Positions 15,150-23,769 of a stretch of DNA of 44,381 nt are shown piece by piece (positions within the stretch are counted from its first letter, which is position 1; the number at the start of each line of letters is the position of its first letter). The stretch covers positions 1-44,381 of the forward strand of contig JBAUUR010000089.1 of assembly GCA_049582805.1 (NCBI GenBank), given 5' to 3'. Under the pieces are notes generated by a model, which saw nothing but the letters and a program-made list of their open reading frames with translations, ran no database searches and was not told where the DNA came from. A program made the translations under genes and the position numbers. Origin of the DNA: CAVXFS01 sp049582805 (GTDB lineage Bacteria; Pseudomonadota; Gammaproteobacteria; Burkholderiales; Gallionellaceae).

Positions 15150-17510
15150 ATGAACACCGATAACCATCAACCTTCTCAGAGCGCTCGAATTGAAGCGCGC
15201 CGCTGGCTGATGGGCGGACGCGTGCAGGGCGTGGGATATCGCGCCTTCGTGTTCAATCTGGCGCGGCGCTTCGGTCTGGACGGAGTGGTGCAGAATCTCA
15301 CCGGGGAGGTGCTGGTGGAGGCACAGGGCGAGCCTGCCGCGCTGGATGCTTTCGCTGCCGCGCTGGTCTGCGCCGCTCCGCCGCTGGCCCGTCCGCAGGT
15401 GCTTTCCTGCCGGCCAATCCCGCTGCGCGAGCTGCACGGATTTGCAATCCTGCCCAGTGCGCTCACCTCGCAACGCAACATCCATGTTCCTCCCGACAGC
15501 TTCCTGTGCGACGATTGCCGCCGCGAGATGCTCGATCCGACAGATGCGCGCTATCGCTATCCGTTCATCAACTGCACGCAATGCGGGCCGCGCTACACGC
15601 TGATCACCGCGATGCCTTACGACAGGCTGAACACCACCATGGCGGATTTTGAACTGTGTCCGCGCTGCCGCACCGAATACGACGACCCGCACAACCGCCG
15701 CTTTCATGCGCAGCCGCTGGCATGCCCGGTGTGCGGGCCGCAGCTGAGCTTCGTTGCGGCACATCAACGCGCCGAAGGCGATGCGGCGCTCGCAGCCTGC
15801 ATCGCTGCCTTGAAACGCGGCGAGACAGTCGCGGTGAAAGGCATCGGCGGCTATCACCTGATGTGCGATGCGCTGAATCCTGTGGCCATCGCGCGGCTGC
15901 GTATGAACAAGCATAGGCCGCACAAGCCGCTGGCAGTGATGTTCCCGTGGCAGGGCGCGGACGGCCTGCAGCGCGTGCGCGCGGAGTTGCTGCTCGATGC
16001 AGTGGCAGAAGCAGCGCTTACCGATGCCGCTCGTCCCATCGTGCTGATCCCGAGCCGCGCCGACGCGGCCTTGCCGGATACCATCGCGCCGGGGCTGCGC
16101 GAGATCGGCGCGATGCTGCCCTACAGTCCGCTGCACCATTTGCTGCTGGAAAGTTTCGGCCGGCCGCTGGTCGCCACTTCCGGCAACGTCAGCGGCGAAC
16201 CGGTGCTGACCGATAATGCCGAAGCCGAGGCGCGGCTGGGCAGGGTGGCGCAAGCCTTCCTGCACCACAACCGCCCAATCGCGCGGCCGGCGGACGACAG
16301 CGTGCTGCGCGTCATCGCAGGGAAACCGCGCCTGCTGCGCGCCGGTCGCGGCATCGCGCCGCTGGAATTCGATCTGCCATTCTCTTTTTCGAAGCCGTTG
16401 CTCGCGGTGGGCGGCCACATGAAGAATGCCATTGCGCTTGGCTGGAACAAGCGCGCGGTGCTGTCGCCGCACATCGGCGACCTCGATGCGCCGCGCAGCC
16501 TGGAGATATTCGGGCAGGTGATCGCGGACTTGCAAAAATTGTACGGTGTTGCGGCGCAAGCCGTCGTTTGCGATGCGCATCCCGGCTATGCCAGCAGCCA
16601 CTGGGCGGCACGACAGGCGCTGCCGCTGCAGCGCGTGCAGCACCACCACGCGCATGCCTCCGCGCTGGCCTTCGAAGGCGGGCTCGACAAAGTCTGGCTG
16701 ACCTTCACCTGGGATGGTGTTGGCCTGGGCGAAGACGCCACGCTGTGGGGCGGCGAAGCGCTGTTGGGCAAGCCCGGTGCATGGCGGCGCGTCGCCAGTT
16801 TCAAGCCGTTTCGCTTACCGGGCGGTGAACGCGCCGGACGCGAACCATGGCGCTCGGCAGCGGCGCTGTGCTGGGAGAGCGGTCTCGAGTGGCATTCTAA
16901 CGGGCATGCCCGTTTCCCTCTCCCCTTCCCTCTCCCGGAGGGCGAGGGGGACAAGGTCTCGCTTCGCGAGTTCTTTGTTAATGAACGTGACGCAGTGCTG
17001 CTGAAAAGCGCATGGCAGCATGGCCTGAATGCGCCGCTCACCACTGCGGCGGGGCGCTTGTTCGACGCGGCGTCCAGCCTGCTCGGGCTGATTGATACCG
17101 CGAGTTACGAAGGGCAGGGGCCGATGCTGCTGGAGGCAACTGCGCATGGCGAGGCCGCGGCGATGGATTTGCCGCTGCATGAAAACGAGCACGGCCTGCT
17201 CGTCGCCGACTGGACGCCGTTGCTGCATGCATTGCGGCGCGAGGATGTTTCAGCGGCGCAGCGCGCGCTGCAATTCCATGCGAGCCTCGCGCGTTGCATC
17301 GTGCTGCAGGTGCAGCACATCCATGCACGCAAACGATTTGACGCAGTGGGTTTGACCGGCGGCGTGTTCCAGAACAAACTGCTGGCCGAACTGGCACTGC
17401 AACAACTGGGCGCTGCCGGATTCGAGGCGCATCTGCCGCTGCAGGCGCCATGCAATGACGGCGGCCTGGCGCTCGGTCAATTGATAGAGGCAACACACTT
17501 GCATGGATGA
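15150..17510 (+). CDS. hypF: HypF carbamoyltransferase for [NiFe]-hydrogenase maturation
   Basis: A 786-residue protein with all HypF parts in order: acylphosphatase domain (GGRVQGVGYRAFVFNLARR, about 27-45), two zinc-finger repeats (CDDC...CTQC and CPRC...CPVC), a YrdC-like domain (about 205-390, with ATSGNVSGEP) and the Kae1-like domain with HHHAHA (about 495). It makes the thiocarbamate on HypE that becomes the cyanide ligand of the active-site iron. Residues about 580-608 are an insertion encoded by a REP-like palindrome; the frame remains open. It overlaps hypE by eight bases. Confidence 0.95.
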   Translation: MNTDNHQPSQSARIEARRWLMGGRVQGVGYRAFVFNLARRFGLDGVVQNLTGEVLVEAQGEPAALDAFAAALVCAAPPLARPQVLSCRPIPLRELHGFAILPSALTSQRNIHVPPDSFLCDDCRREMLDPTDARYRYPFINCTQCGPRYTLITAMPYDRLNTTMADFELCPRCRTEYDDPHNRRFHAQPLACPVCGPQLSFVAAHQRAEGDAALAACIAALKRGETVAVKGIGGYHLMCDALNPVAIARLRMNKHRPHKPLAVMFPWQGADGLQRVRAELLLDAVAEAALTDAARPIVLIPSRADAALPDTIAPGLREIGAMLPYSPLHHLLLESFGRPLVATSGNVSGEPVLTDNAEAEARLGRVAQAFLHHNRPIARPADDSVLRVIAGKPRLLRAGRGIAPLEFDLPFSFSKPLLAVGGHMKNAIALGWNKRAVLSPHIGDLDAPRSLEIFGQVIADLQKLYGVAAQAVVCDAHPGYASSHWAARQALPLQRVQHHHAHASALAFEGGLDKVWLTFTWDGVGLGEDATLWGGEALLGKPGAWRRVASFKPFRLPGGERAGREPWRSAAALCWESGLEWHSNGHARFPLPFPLPEGEGDKVSLREFFVNERDAVLLKSAWQHGLNAPLTTAAGRLFDAASSLLGLIDTASYEGQGPMLLEATAHGEAAAMDLPLHENEHGLLVADWTPLLHALRREDVSAAQRALQFHASLARCIVLQVQHIHARKRFDAVGLTGGVFQNKLLAELALQQLGAAGFEAHLPLQAPCNDGGLALGQLIEATHLHG
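16901..16974 (+). repeat. REP-like palindromic element inside hypF
   Basis: CGGGCATGCCCG (16901-16912) is followed by pyrimidine-rich sequence and an inverted pair CCCTCTCCC...GGGCGAGGGGG, then TCGCTTCGCGAGTTC. The second half parallels the element inside atpQ. It encodes HARFPLPFPLPEGEGDKVSL, which is foreign to HypF proteins. Confidence 0.75.
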
Positions 17511-18507
17511 CACACACATCAGTCTCGCCCACGGCAACGGCGGGCGCTACATGCGCGAACTGATCGAGACCTTGTTCGCGCGCCATCTCGCCAATCCTCT
17601 GCTCGACGTGCATACCGATGCGGCGCGGTTGCCGGACATGGATGGCGAACTGATGGTGACCACCGACGGCTTCACCGTGCAGCCGCTGGAATTTCCCGGC
17701 GGCACCATCGGCTCGCTCGCGGTGCACGGCACGGTGAACGACCTCGCGGTGTCGGGTGCAGTGCCGCATTACCTGACGCTGAGTGCGTTCATCGAGGAAG
17801 GCTTCGACATCGCGCAACTGGAACGCATCGTCATCAGCCTGGCCCATGCTGCGCGTGAAGCGGGCGTCGCGGTGGTGGCGGGCGACACCAAGGTGGTCAG
17901 GCGCGGCGAAGGCGGCGGCCTGTATCTTTCCGCCACCGGCATCGGTGTGCGGCCAAGACACTTGCAACTCGGAGTCAATCAGATCCAGCCCGGCGATGCG
18001 GTGCTGGTCAGCGGGCCGGTAGGCGATCATGGCATCGCGGTGATGCTGGCGCGCGAGCAATTCGGTTTGCATGGCGTGTTGCAATCGGATGCGGCCAGCG
18101 TGTTGCCGTTGACCCAGGCGCTGCTGCCACTGAGCGGCTTGCGCTTCATGCGCGACCCGACGCGCGGCGGCCTGGCCACGGTGATGCATGAGATCTGCCA
18201 TGCGACGAAATTGCAGGTGCGTTTGCAGCAACCCGCGATCCCGCTGCGCGAGCCGGTCATGGCGGTGTGCGAGATGCTGGGCTACGACCCGCTGTTCCTC
18301 GCCTGCGAAGGGCGCGTGGTGGCGGTGGTGGAAGCCGCACAGGCAAGCGATGCGCTGGCGCGCTGGCAGGCGCTGCCGCAGGGACGCGACGCGGCGATCA
18401 TCGGCAGCGTCAGCACAGGCCGCGCGCATCTGGTGCTGGAAACCGAACTGGGCGGCGAGCGTGTGCTGGAAGAGTTGGAAGACGATCCGCTGCCGCGCAT
18501 CTGTTAG
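17503..18507 (+). CDS. hypE: HypE hydrogenase maturation protein
   Basis: A 334-residue member of the PurM/SelD ATP-binding fold family. Family landmarks are HGNGGRYMRELIE at the start, TTDGFTVQPLEFPGG, RDPTRGGLATVMHEICH and the C-terminal PRIC, whose terminal Cys receives the carbamoyl group from HypF and is dehydrated to thiocyanate. It overlaps hypF by eight bases, giving a hypF-hypE pair. Structural hydrogenase genes are not in the window. Confidence 0.96.
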   Translation: MDDTHISLAHGNGGRYMRELIETLFARHLANPLLDVHTDAARLPDMDGELMVTTDGFTVQPLEFPGGTIGSLAVHGTVNDLAVSGAVPHYLTLSAFIEEGFDIAQLERIVISLAHAAREAGVAVVAGDTKVVRRGEGGGLYLSATGIGVRPRHLQLGVNQIQPGDAVLVSGPVGDHGIAVMLAREQFGLHGVLQSDAASVLPLTQALLPLSGLRFMRDPTRGGLATVMHEICHATKLQVRLQQPAIPLREPVMAVCEMLGYDPLFLACEGRVVAVVEAAQASDALARWQALPQGRDAAIIGSVSTGRAHLVLETELGGERVLEELEDDPLPRIC

Positions 18508-18645
18508 CGTGAAACCGAATAGCTGTCCGGCGTTGATTGATCCGTTCACGCGCATCTCTGCGCACAATTCCGGCCTGCTCCGTACAACTCCCCTCTCATT
18601 AAGCGCACAATCACCATCGGGCCCAGCGTCCCCGTCCTGACGAAA

Positions 18646-19917
18646 ATGAAACCGGCAACCATGAAACTGCTCAGCCTGATCTTGTCCCTGATAATCATCG
18701 TCGCATCGATTATTTTGTGCCGGCAAATCATTTCGAATTCCATTGCCAACCAGCAGAACAAGAACGATTATGCCGAGCTCAACAATGTCAAATACGGTCT
18801 GTTCAGCATTGATGAATGGAAGCGGCAAATCACCGCGATTCTGGCCGAGGAAATCAGCAAGCTGTATCTATCGAAAGAGAATGAGCGGGTACTCCGAAAA
18901 CATATCGAAGTCCTGTTGAATACCCTTATCGATAAAGTCGACAAGAAAATCAGGGAAGGAAACTCGGGCACCGCGGGGGGGCACCTTACGCAATCCCTCA
19001 TGAATATTTTTATAAACCTGAACGATATTAAAAAAGGCATTCCTGAATATGCGGATGCCGTCATTCATGAAATGACCAAAGCGAAAACAGAGGAACAGAT
19101 CAAGGCGGTGCTGAACAAACAGCTTGATCAGTATGCCAACCAGACCTTTGAAACGCAGGACACGTCCAAACTCAGCAGCATTATTTTCAAGACCGGTTCC
19201 AGGGATATCGAAAGCGCGAGGATCAAGCTCAATGAGGAAATTGCGCTGAAGCATGACCTGATTGTCAGGGAGGCAGCGCTGTTGATCTTGCTGTCGTTTA
19301 TCATTTTTGCATTGTCCGGCTTTGGCAAGCAACAGCTGACTCCTTCGCGCTATATGTTTCTGATATTGTCTCTCGTCACATTGCTGACGGCGGGTGTAAC
19401 CACGCCCATGATCGACATGGAAGCCACCATCTCGCAGATGAGTTTCATGTTGATGGGGCATCCCATTCATTTCGAGAACCAGGTGTTGTATTTCCAAAGC
19501 AAAAGCATACTGGATGTGTTCTGGATCATGATCTCCCATCCGGATATCCAGATGAAACTGGTCGGGGTCTTGCTGATCACCTTCAGTATTGTTTTCCCGC
19601 TGTTAAAAATCGCCTCGACAGCGGGCTATTATTTCGATTATCACCACGCAAGGGAAGACCCGGTGATCAAGTTCTTTGTCACAAGTTCCGGGAAATGGTC
19701 CATGGCCGATGTCATGGTGGTTGCCATATTCATGGCTTATATCGGATTTAACGGAATCATCACCAACCAGCTCGGCCATTTAAACTCGACAGACCAGGAG
19801 ATGGTCATCCTGACGACGAATGGCACGTCCCTCCAGCCGGGCTATTACCTGTTCCTGACATACACCCTGCTGGCGTTGCTATTGTCGGAGATCCTGACCA
19901 GAAAATCCGGGGCATAG
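18646..19917 (+). CDS. PqiA-like inner membrane protein with large N-terminal domain
   Basis: A 423-residue protein. One membrane helix (about 5-25) is followed by a charged soluble region (about 40-195) and then four helices. The C-terminal half carries the PqiA signature KWSMADVMVVAIFMAYIGFN and SILDVFWIMISHPDIQMKL, with the G-Y-Y-L-F ending. PqiA proteins are thought to work in lipid transport between membranes. The soluble N-terminal insert is not part of the short PqiA core. Two starts are possible (18646 and 18661). The 138 bases before it hold nothing recognised. Confidence 0.75.
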   Translation: MKPATMKLLSLILSLIIIVASIILCRQIISNSIANQQNKNDYAELNNVKYGLFSIDEWKRQITAILAEEISKLYLSKENERVLRKHIEVLLNTLIDKVDKKIREGNSGTAGGHLTQSLMNIFINLNDIKKGIPEYADAVIHEMTKAKTEEQIKAVLNKQLDQYANQTFETQDTSKLSSIIFKTGSRDIESARIKLNEEIALKHDLIVREAALLILLSFIIFALSGFGKQQLTPSRYMFLILSLVTLLTAGVTTPMIDMEATISQMSFMLMGHPIHFENQVLYFQSKSILDVFWIMISHPDIQMKLVGVLLITFSIVFPLLKIASTAGYYFDYHHAREDPVIKFFVTSSGKWSMADVMVVAIFMAYIGFNGIITNQLGHLNSTDQEMVILTTNGTSLQPGYYLFLTYTLLALLLSEILTRKSGA

Positions 19918-19985
19918 GCACGCAGGAATCCCCAGTTTGGTTCTATCCGGCCACGCAAAATCAAGCGGGTTGCGCACGCCGATCA

Positions 19986-21080
19986 TCATGGCTTGAACAG
20001 GTCGTTCAGCTCTCGCGGTTGCGCGCGCAAATATTGTTTCGGCGCGACTACCTGGGCGCCCAGCTTCGCCGCTGCGTGCCACGGCCAGCGCGGGTCATAC
20101 AGCATGCCCCGGGCCAGCGCCACCATGTCCGCCTGTCCCGACGCGACGATCATTTCTGCCTGCTCTGGCTCGGTAATCAAGCCCACGGCGATCGTGGCCA
20201 AACCGGTTTCGCGCCGGATTCTTGCGGCAAAGGGAACCTGATAGCCCGGCGCGGCCGGAATCTGTTGCAGCGGAGACAGCCCGCCGCTGGACACATCGAT
20301 GAACGTGCATCCCCGGCGCTGCAGCTCCTTCGCGAACACCACGCTCTGCTCGATGTCCCACCCGCCGTCCACCCAGTCTGTGGCGGAGATGCGGATGCCA
20401 ACCGGTTTGTCGGCCGGCACGGCACTGCGTATTGCCTCGAACACTTCGAGCGGGAAACGCATGCGGTTCTCCAGCGTGCCGCCATACCGGTCAGCGCGGG
20501 TATTCGACAAGGGCGACAGGAATTGATGCAGCAGATAGCCGTGCGCCGCGTGCAACTCGATGACATCGATGCCCAGCCGCTGCGCACGCTGCGCTGCGGC
20601 CATGAAGTCGTTGCGGACACGCTGCAGTCCTTCATCATCCAGTGCGCGTGGCAGGGAATCGTTCGCAGCAAAGGGCAGGGCGGAAGGCGAGACGGTCTGC
20701 CAGCCGCCGCTTCCGGGCGCCATCGACTTGCCGCCTTCCCACGGCGCCTGGGTGGAGGCCTTGCGCCCGGCGTGCGCCAACTGAATGGCGACGGGCATCG
20801 CCGAGTAATGCCGCACCGACTTGAGCACGCGCGCCAGCGCTGCCTCGGTCTGGTCGGACCACAGCCCAAGGTCGCCCGGCGTGATACGGCCCTCCGGCGC
20901 TACCGCCGTTGCCTCGATGAACAACAGGCCGGCGCCGGACAAAGCCAGGTGACCCAGATGAATCAGATGCCAGTCGCTTGCCTGGCCCTGCTCGGCGGAG
21001 TACTGGCACATCGGCGAGACGGCGATCCGGTTGGTCAAAACCAGCTTGCCAAGGGTGACCGGGGAAAATAGTTTGCTCAC
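19986..21080 (-). CDS. Old-yellow-enzyme family NADH:flavin oxidoreductase (YqjM-like)
   Basis: About 364 residues, a TIM barrel binding FMN. Landmarks: VTNRIAVSPMCQYSA-type start (LVLTNRIAVSPMCQYSA), QLAHAGRKAS, ELHAAHGYLLHQFLSPLSN, RADRYGGTLENR and DVSSGGLSP. The class with MCQYSA and a short chain resembles YqjM, which reduces activated C=C bonds. GTG 21080 (VSKLFSPVTLG) is preferred to an in-frame GTG five codons upstream because a GGAG lies ten bases before it and the family starts at this point. It converges with the PqiA gene. Confidence 0.92.
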   Translation of the reverse strand: MSKLFSPVTLGKLVLTNRIAVSPMCQYSAEQGQASDWHLIHLGHLALSGAGLLFIEATAVAPEGRITPGDLGLWSDQTEAALARVLKSVRHYSAMPVAIQLAHAGRKASTQAPWEGGKSMAPGSGGWQTVSPSALPFAANDSLPRALDDEGLQRVRNDFMAAAQRAQRLGIDVIELHAAHGYLLHQFLSPLSNTRADRYGGTLENRMRFPLEVFEAIRSAVPADKPVGIRISATDWVDGGWDIEQSVVFAKELQRRGCTFIDVSSGGLSPLQQIPAAPGYQVPFAARIRRETGLATIAVGLITEPEQAEMIVASGQADMVALARGMLYDPRWPWHAAAKLGAQVVAPKQYLRAQPRELNDLFKP

Positions 21081-21239
21081 AATGAATAGCTCCACTCAAT
21101 AATTTTTATACAGACCGCAGCGAACCGATATCATACCCGCCCCCGCCCGGCAAAGCCGCCGGCAATCAGCGCTGGCACCAGCAAGGGGTGGGCCGTCCCT
21201 GTATCATTATCTCTCTGCCCCCGAATCCGGAGAACTGCG

Positions 21240-22103
21240 ATGAAAATTCTGATCTGTGGCGCAACAGGCTTTGTTGGCAGGCATCTGACCCGCTCCCTGC
21301 GGGAAGCCGGCCATACCGTGGTGCGTGCCGTACGCCGCCCCGGTGAGCCGGACGACATTGCCGTGGACTACTGCAATGACACCGCCAGAGAGAGCTGGCT
21401 GCCGCGTCTCAAGGGATGCAACGTCGTGATCAATGCTGTGGGCGTGCTGCGCGACAGTCCCGCCAACCCCATGCAGAAATTGCATGCCGCCACTCCGGCG
21501 GCGATCTTTGCGGCCGCCGCAGAGGCCAGCGTCGGGCGGGTGGTTCACCTGTCCGCGCTGGGCGTGGATAGCGGCATCGACACGGCGTATTTTTCCACAC
21601 GCCTGCTGGCCGAACAGGCGCTCAAGGTATTGCCCGCGCAGCTGCGCTGGCTGTGTCTGCGCCCTTCGGTGATTTATGGTGAAGATGGCGCCAGCGCACG
21701 GATGTTCAGGATGCAGGCGAAACTGCCGGTCCACGCGCTGCTCATGGGTGGCCGGCAACGGCTGCAGCCGGTGCATATCGACGACATCTGCACGGCAGTC
21801 ACACAATGGCTGGCTGACCCGGACGCCGTCAGCCAGACAGTGGCAGCAGTGGGCGCGGAAGCAACCGACATGCGCGGCATGCTCGACAGCTATCGTGAGC
21901 AACTGGGATACGGGCCCGCATTGCATGTCTCCGTGCCGGCATTGCTGGCGACAGCGGCTGCGCATATCGGTGACCATGTTCCCGCCAGCCCGCTGTGCAG
22001 CGACACACTGGCCATGCTCTCGGCCGGAAATACCGCAGATGCGTCCGGATTCACTCAGCTGCTCGGTCGCCCGCCAAAAAGTTATCGGGAGTTCATTGCC
22101 TGA
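21240..22103 (+). CDS. NAD(P)-binding SDR-type epimerase-like protein
   Basis: A 287-residue atypical SDR with N-terminal Rossmann motif GATGFVGRHL (residues 7-16), NAVGVLRD, the HLSALGVDSG strand and a LRPSVIYGEDG segment. The nearest family in style is the NDUFA9/complex-I-associated type of nucleotide-sugar-epimerase-like proteins. The catalytic YxxxK is not clearly kept (the matching segment reads YFSTRLLAEQ), so it may be a redox sensor or binding protein rather than an epimerase. GGAG lies just upstream of ATG 21240. Confidence 0.8.
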   Translation: MKILICGATGFVGRHLTRSLREAGHTVVRAVRRPGEPDDIAVDYCNDTARESWLPRLKGCNVVINAVGVLRDSPANPMQKLHAATPAAIFAAAAEASVGRVVHLSALGVDSGIDTAYFSTRLLAEQALKVLPAQLRWLCLRPSVIYGEDGASARMFRMQAKLPVHALLMGGRQRLQPVHIDDICTAVTQWLADPDAVSQTVAAVGAEATDMRGMLDSYREQLGYGPALHVSVPALLATAAAHIGDHVPASPLCSDTLAMLSAGNTADASGFTQLLGRPPKSYREFIA

Positions 22104-22148
22104 GCAGCTCCAATATTCCGAGCCAGGCGCCCTATTCTGAATGGATCG

Positions 22149-22847
22149 TTACCCCAGCCATTCCCGCCCGATCATCTCAAGATTTTTATCAAGTCGATAG
22201 ACAAGGGATACACCCAAAGGTATCTCCACCTTCTCTACCGCAACCGGATCGATCTTTTCCAGATGCATGACCAGACTGCGCAGGGTATTGCCATGGCTGA
22301 TCACCAGCAACCTCCGGCTGGCAGCGATGCGTGGCGCCAGAACCTCATGCCAATAGGGAAGCAGACGGCGCTGGCAGTCGGACAGGCTCTCGCTGCGGGG
22401 CAGCAGCGCCGGATCAAGTTCTGCGTAGAGCGGATCAAAACACGGATGACGGGGGTCGCTCATTTCGAGCGGCGGCGGCGCATCGAAATAGCCGCGCCAC
22501 CAGCGGCGCGATCTCTGCTCGCCCCAGATGGCAAAGATCTCCTGTTTGTTCAAGCCCTGCAACTGGCCGTAGTGGCGTTCGTTCAGACGCCAGGTTGAAT
22601 AACGCGGTATGGACGGATGGGACGCGGCGGCGAGCAGGCTGTCGGCCGTCTGCTGGGTGCGGCGCAGAACCGAGGTGTGCACCTCGTCAAAAGCCAGGCT
22701 TTCCGCAGCAAGACGCCGACCGGCTGCGGCAGCCTGGGCCAGTCCCTGTTCGGCCAAAGGAATATCGGTCCATCCGGTGAAGCGACTGCTCAGATTCCAC
22801 TCGCTGTTGCCGTGCCGAAGCAGCACCAGACTATGCTCTTGTTTCAT
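22149..22847 (-). CDS. gpmA: 2,3-bisphosphoglycerate-dependent phosphoglycerate mutase
   Basis: A 232-residue glycolytic enzyme with catalytic LLRHGNSEWN, the RFTGWTDIPLAEQG stretch, NERHYGQLQGLNKQE and the second catalytic His in VISHGNTLRSLV. These match GpmA rather than the shorter GpmB type. It interconverts 3- and 2-phosphoglycerate. The start overlaps the stop of the upstream histidine-phosphatase gene (ATGA). Confidence 0.93.
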   Translation of the reverse strand: MKQEHSLVLLRHGNSEWNLSSRFTGWTDIPLAEQGLAQAAAAGRRLAAESLAFDEVHTSVLRRTQQTADSLLAAASHPSIPRYSTWRLNERHYGQLQGLNKQEIFAIWGEQRSRRWWRGYFDAPPPLEMSDPRHPCFDPLYAELDPALLPRSESLSDCQRRLLPYWHEVLAPRIAASRRLLVISHGNTLRSLVMHLEKIDPVAVEKVEIPLGVSLVYRLDKNLEMIGREWLG

Positions 22848-23503
22848 TCCACCGACTCCATCAGCACTTTGGCCAGGTGATGGTGGTCATCCCATGCCTG
22901 CAGATGCCAGCCTTGCCCATCAAACCGAAACCAGTTGAGCGCGCAGTTGGGTATGACAAAATCGCGCGGGGTATGCAGCGGCTTGCCGGTGGCCTTGCGG
23001 TAGATGATGTCGAGCACGCCTGCGTGACATACGGCGGCGATAGTCTGGCCGCTGTGCTGTCTGGTCAGGGTACCTATCGCTTCGCTGACGCGCCCGGCAA
23101 AACGGAGCATGCTTTCACCCGTTTCAAAATCATAGTCGGGATCACGCGCCTTATAGTGGGCGTACGCCTCGGGATAGCGCTGTTCCCCCTCGTCCGCGGT
23201 GAGGCCCTGGAAGATGCCGTAATGACGTTCGCGCAGTTGCGGCAGAGTCCTGACTTCAAGCCCGCGCCTTTCCGCAACCATCTTTGCGGTCTCGAAGGCA
23301 CGGCTCAGGTCGCTGCTGTAGATGGCGCTGAAATCATGATGGGCGGCGTTGAAGGCCATCGCCAGCGCCTGACCGAGGCCGGTCTCGTTAAGCGGAATGT
23401 CGGTTTGACCCTGGATCCGCTTTGCGACGTTCCAGTCGGTCTCGCCATGGCGAATGAAGCAAATTTGGGTTGACTTGAACATGGCAGATAATTTTTCTGT
23501 CAT
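22844..23503 (-). CDS. Histidine phosphatase family protein
   Basis: A 219-residue protein with FIRHGETDWN, QGQTDIPLNETG, RERHYGIFQGLT and the C-terminal VCHAGVLDII. It belongs to the phosphoglycerate-mutase-like phosphatases, of the group called GpmB, CobC or PhoE in different genomes; substrate cannot be set from sequence. It is translated just ahead of gpmA. The first residues (MTEKLSAMFKS) may be replaced by a start at the internal Met, with FKSTQICFIRHG following. Confidence 0.85.
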   Translation of the reverse strand: MTEKLSAMFKSTQICFIRHGETDWNVAKRIQGQTDIPLNETGLGQALAMAFNAAHHDFSAIYSSDLSRAFETAKMVAERRGLEVRTLPQLRERHYGIFQGLTADEGEQRYPEAYAHYKARDPDYDFETGESMLRFAGRVSEAIGTLTRQHSGQTIAAVCHAGVLDIIYRKATGKPLHTPRDFVIPNCALNWFRFDGQGWHLQAWDDHHHLAKVLMESVE

Positions 23504-23515
23504 CTAATCATAAAC

Positions 23516-23540
23516 AATGCGAGCCTGGCACAATTATTTT
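23516..23540 (+). repeat. Dispersed GAGCCTGGCAC motif copy
   Basis: Contains GCGAGCCTGGCACAATTATT, a variant of the motif found between modules at 28.8-31.7 kb. It lies in the 266-base gap upstream of the histidine-phosphatase gene; nothing else was recognised in that gap. Confidence 0.5.
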
Positions 23541-23769
23541 CCAGGGCAATGCTGCCATTCGACCCAGGCAAGGCAGATAGCGCATGATTTATGTAATAAT
23601 GAGCGCTCGAACTCAACATTGCGAAGGCCCCGATTTTTCGAAGGTAATTCTCGCGCAAGGCGGCACTGCTCACCATGCGATGGTGCAGATAATCAGCGAA
23701 ATAGTGCGTTCGGATCCGGACAGAAGAAAAAGGGTGGTTTTTGCGGCTTAGGGTGCTACACAAAATACT

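Noticed and set aside
15072..16655. 527-codon open frame on the minus strand opposite hypF
   Set aside because: Antisense shadow of a conserved gene in GC-rich DNA; no domain or ribosome site.
20019..21071. 350-codon plus-strand frame opposite the OYE-family gene
   Set aside because: Composition and position mark it as a shadow of the oxidoreductase gene on the other strand.
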